A DNA stretch of 7,823 bases, taken from assembly GCA_945622055.1 (NCBI GenBank), contig CALZBV010000119.1, forward strand, positions 1 through 7,823, read 5' to 3'. The notes under the pieces are model-generated. The model was given only the letters and a program-made list of their open reading frames with translations. It did not search any database and was not told the origin of the DNA. This document shows positions 5,964-7,823 of the stretch, one piece after another (the first letter of the stretch is position 1; the number at the start of each line of letters is the position of its first letter). The position numbers were made by a program, and so were the translations under genes. Source of the DNA: an uncultured Clostridia bacterium (GTDB taxonomy: Bacteria; Bacillota; Clostridia; Lachnospirales; Lachnospiraceae).

Positions 5964-6800
5964 CTAGTCCTCCTTTTTCTTACCGAGATATGCCTCAATA
6001 ACCTGCGGATTAGCCTGGATTTCTTCCGGCGTACCCTTGGCAATGATTTTACCAAAATTAAGTACCGCAATCCCCTCACAAATACCCATAACAAGATTCA
6101 TGTCATGCTCAATCAAAAGAATTGCAATCTGGAATGTATCACGAATCTTGCGGATATTCTCCATCAGCTCTGCAGTTTCCGAAGGGTTCATTCCTGCTGC
6201 CGGCTCATCCAGAAGCAGAATCTTCGGATTGGTTGCCAGTGCACGTACAATCTCAAGACGACGCTGTGCACCGTATGGAAGACTTCCGGCCGTGTGGTCG
6301 GCAAGGTCCTGCATACCGAAAATATCCAAAAGCTCCATTGCCCTCTCGTGCGCTTCCTTTTCCTTTTTCCAGTAGATTGGAAAACGAAAAATACCGCTGG
6401 CAGTGGAATATTTCAACTGATTGTGAAGACCGATTTTCACATTATCTTCTACAGAAAGCTTGTCAAACAGACGGATGTTCTGAAAGGTTCTGGCAATTCC
6501 GGCCTTATTTGCCTGCACAATGCTCATTCCATGCGTATCCATGCCATCTAAGATTACCGTACCGGTGGTCGGCTGGTAAACCTTGGTCAGAAGGTTGAAT
6601 ACCGTGGTCTTTCCTGCACCGTTCGGTCCGATTAATCCTGCAATCTCCGTTGCTCCAACCGTCAGGTTAAAGTCATCAACCGCTACCAGTCCGCCGAAGG
6701 TAATACCAAGGTGGCTGCACTCCAAAACCGGACGACGGTTCAAATCTCTCTCCGGGATAATCCCTGTGCTTGGTACCGCTACCATTTTTGTGTTACTCAT
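5964..6800 (-). CDS. livG: Branched-chain amino acid ABC transporter ATP-binding protein LivG
   Basis: This 278-residue ATPase is the partner of LivF. Walker A is GPNGAGKTT (58-66), the Q-loop RTFQNIRLF (104-112), the signature LPYGAQRR (174-181), Walker B ILLLDEP (194-200) with D198/E199, and the switch histidine is in IEHDMNLV (230-237). LPYG in place of LSGG, and the C-terminal EEIQANPQVIEAYLG, are LivG traits. The N-terminus is about 19 residues longer before the FGG motif than in the E. coli protein (residues 1-28, rich in Pro and Arg). The start is nevertheless well supported by AGGAGG eight bases before the ATG at 6800. The ATG lies inside the end of livM: the two genes overlap by eight bases (ATGAGTAA), which implies coupled translation. 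Confidence 0.94.
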   Translation of the reverse strand: MSNTKMVAVPSTGIIPERDLNRRPVLECSHLGITFGGLVAVDDFNLTVGATEIAGLIGPNGAGKTTVFNLLTKVYQPTTGTVILDGMDTHGMSIVQANKAGIARTFQNIRLFDKLSVEDNVKIGLHNQLKYSTASGIFRFPIYWKKEKEAHERAMELLDIFGMQDLADHTAGSLPYGAQRRLEIVRALATNPKILLLDEPAAGMNPSETAELMENIRKIRDTFQIAILLIEHDMNLVMGICEGIAVLNFGKIIAKGTPEEIQANPQVIEAYLGKKKED

Positions 6801-7823
6801 TTGCGCTACCTCCTTTGTTTGCCCTTTTCGTAAATACCAAACGCACCTTTCCCGTCATACGCTCAAGGAACTCACGAATCGACGGATTGTTCGTTCCCAG
6901 CATAACGAGAATCAAAATCACTGCATACAGAAGCATACGATAATTACTGAATTCACGAAGAAGCTCCGGCAACAGCGTCAGAAGCGTTGCTGCAATAATG
7001 GAACCACGCATATTGCCAAGACCGCCGAGCACAACAAAAACCAAAACTAAAATCGAGGTATTAAAGTCAAACTTTGATGCAACAATCGTAGAGAAGTTAT
7101 GCGCAAACAACGTTCCTGCAATTCCGGCCATGCCTGCGGAAAGGGAAAATACCAAAAGCTTGTATTTCGTGACATTTACACCTACGGACTCTGCTGCGAT
7201 ACGGTTATCCCGAAGTGCCATGATTGCACGTCCTGTGCGGCTCTGAATAAGATTAAAAATCACAATCAGACAAAGCACAACCAAAATGATACCAAAGGTA
7301 AAGGTTGAACTCTTATGAATACCGGAAATTCCCTGAGGTCCTACCACTACCTTTTTTCCACCCTCTGCCAATTGTAATTTATTTGTAATAAAAGAAACCT
7401 GAATTCCGTTTTTATCATAGCCAAGATAAAAATTGTTCACTAAGCTCTTGATAATCTCACCAAAGGCCAGAGTTACAATTGCAAGATAGTCACCGTTTAA
7501 CCGAAGTACCGGAATACCAATCAGAAAACCCGCCAGTGCTGCCAAAACACCACCGGCAATCACTCCGAGAATCAGACAGAGCAGGTCAGAACCTATCACC
7601 GGGCGAAGCAGCGTGGAAACAATGACACCGCTGAAAGCACCGACACTCATGAAGCCCGCATGACCAAGTGACAATTCACCAAGTACACCAACCGTGAGAT
7701 TTAACGAAAGTGCCATGATGATATAGGCGCAAATCGGAACAAGCTGACCCTTAATCAGGCTGGAAACGACACCACATGCCAAAAGAACGGACACAAGCGC
7801 ATATACAGCCAACACCACTCCAA
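6793..7823 (-). CDS. livM: Branched-chain amino acid ABC transporter permease LivM, N-terminus cut off by window edge
   Basis: This is an integral membrane permease subunit that pairs with LivH to form the translocation path. About 342 residues are visible. The frame is open to the right edge and the true start is probably outside. The GTG at 7818 could serve formally, but homologues usually have a few more residues before this first membrane helix. Numbering from that GTG, hydrophobic helices lie at about 2-20, 27-47, 57-70, 80-104, 173-190, 220-240, 254-285 and 295-307. LGHAGFM (51-57) and LNGDYLAIVTLAFGE (107-121) are family motifs. GRAIMALRDNRIAAESVGV (196-214) is the EAA-type cytoplasmic loop that contacts the ATPases. 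A long polar loop (133-170) before PQGISGI is as in Firmicutes relatives. It is the first visible gene of the livM-livG-livF-kinase-like operon. Confidence 0.93.
   Translation of the reverse strand, partial: GVVLAVYALVSVLLACGVVSSLIKGQLVPICAYIIMALSLNLTVGVLGELSLGHAGFMSVGAFSGVIVSTLLRPVIGSDLLCLILGVIAGGVLAALAGFLIGIPVLRLNGDYLAIVTLAFGEIIKSLVNNFYLGYDKNGIQVSFITNKLQLAEGGKKVVVGPQGISGIHKSSTFTFGIILVVLCLIVIFNLIQSRTGRAIMALRDNRIAAESVGVNVTKYKLLVFSLSAGMAGIAGTLFAHNFSTIVASKFDFNTSILVLVFVVLGGLGNMRGSIIAATLLTLLPELLREFSNYRMLLYAVILILVMLGTNNPSIREFLERMTGKVRLVFTKRANKGGSANE

Noticed and set aside
5910..6598. Overlapping open frames of 213 and 158 residues on the plus strand
   Set aside because: Both are antisense to livG, where every ATPase motif is intact on the other strand.

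Overview
The window looks like a stretch of core chromosome from a low-to-mid GC Gram-positive Clostridia member, most likely Lachnospiraceae. The grounds are AGGAGG-type ribosome binding sites, TGTGnTAnAnT extended -10 promoters, tight gene packing, and a gene mix typical of that group (DUF5662, DUF6472, sce7726, DUF3810, a cytidylate-kinase-like protein and a Liv ABC transporter). The genus cannot be fixed from this sequence alone. I see no RNA genes, CRISPR array, insertion sequence, phage or toxin/defence cassette.

Left part (1-1372): a minus-strand DUF5662-like gene runs off the left edge. Divergent from it is a 61-residue Cys-rich protein (602-787) with its own promoter. Its stop codon abuts, base for base, the stop of the converging sce7726-type nuclease-like gene (788-1372).

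Middle part (1372-4595): the nuclease-like gene is the second gene of a minus-strand pair. Its partner is a DUF3810 membrane protein with an HELGH metalloprotease motif (1387-2520). Divergent from this pair is a three-domain Xaa-Pro aminopeptidase (2692-4545). The 171-bp space between them is the most structured non-coding DNA in the window. It holds a 56-bp palindrome with two mismatched pairs, and each arm carries an extended -10 sequence pointing outward. A strong bidirectional terminator (4559-4595) ends the aminopeptidase gene and the operon arriving from the right.

Right part (4609-7823): a minus-strand operon livM (cut at the right edge) - livG - livF - cytidylate-kinase-like gene. LivM is a permease subunit and LivG/LivF are the two ATPases of a branched-chain amino acid importer. 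The matching binding protein (LivJ/K) and LivH are expected beyond the right edge. A possible theme is amino acid and peptide supply: a Xaa-Pro peptidase, a membrane peptidase-like protein and a branched-chain amino acid importer lie side by side. This is inference from proximity. I found no convincing new multi-gene system; the palindromic divergent promoter is the best candidate for follow-up.
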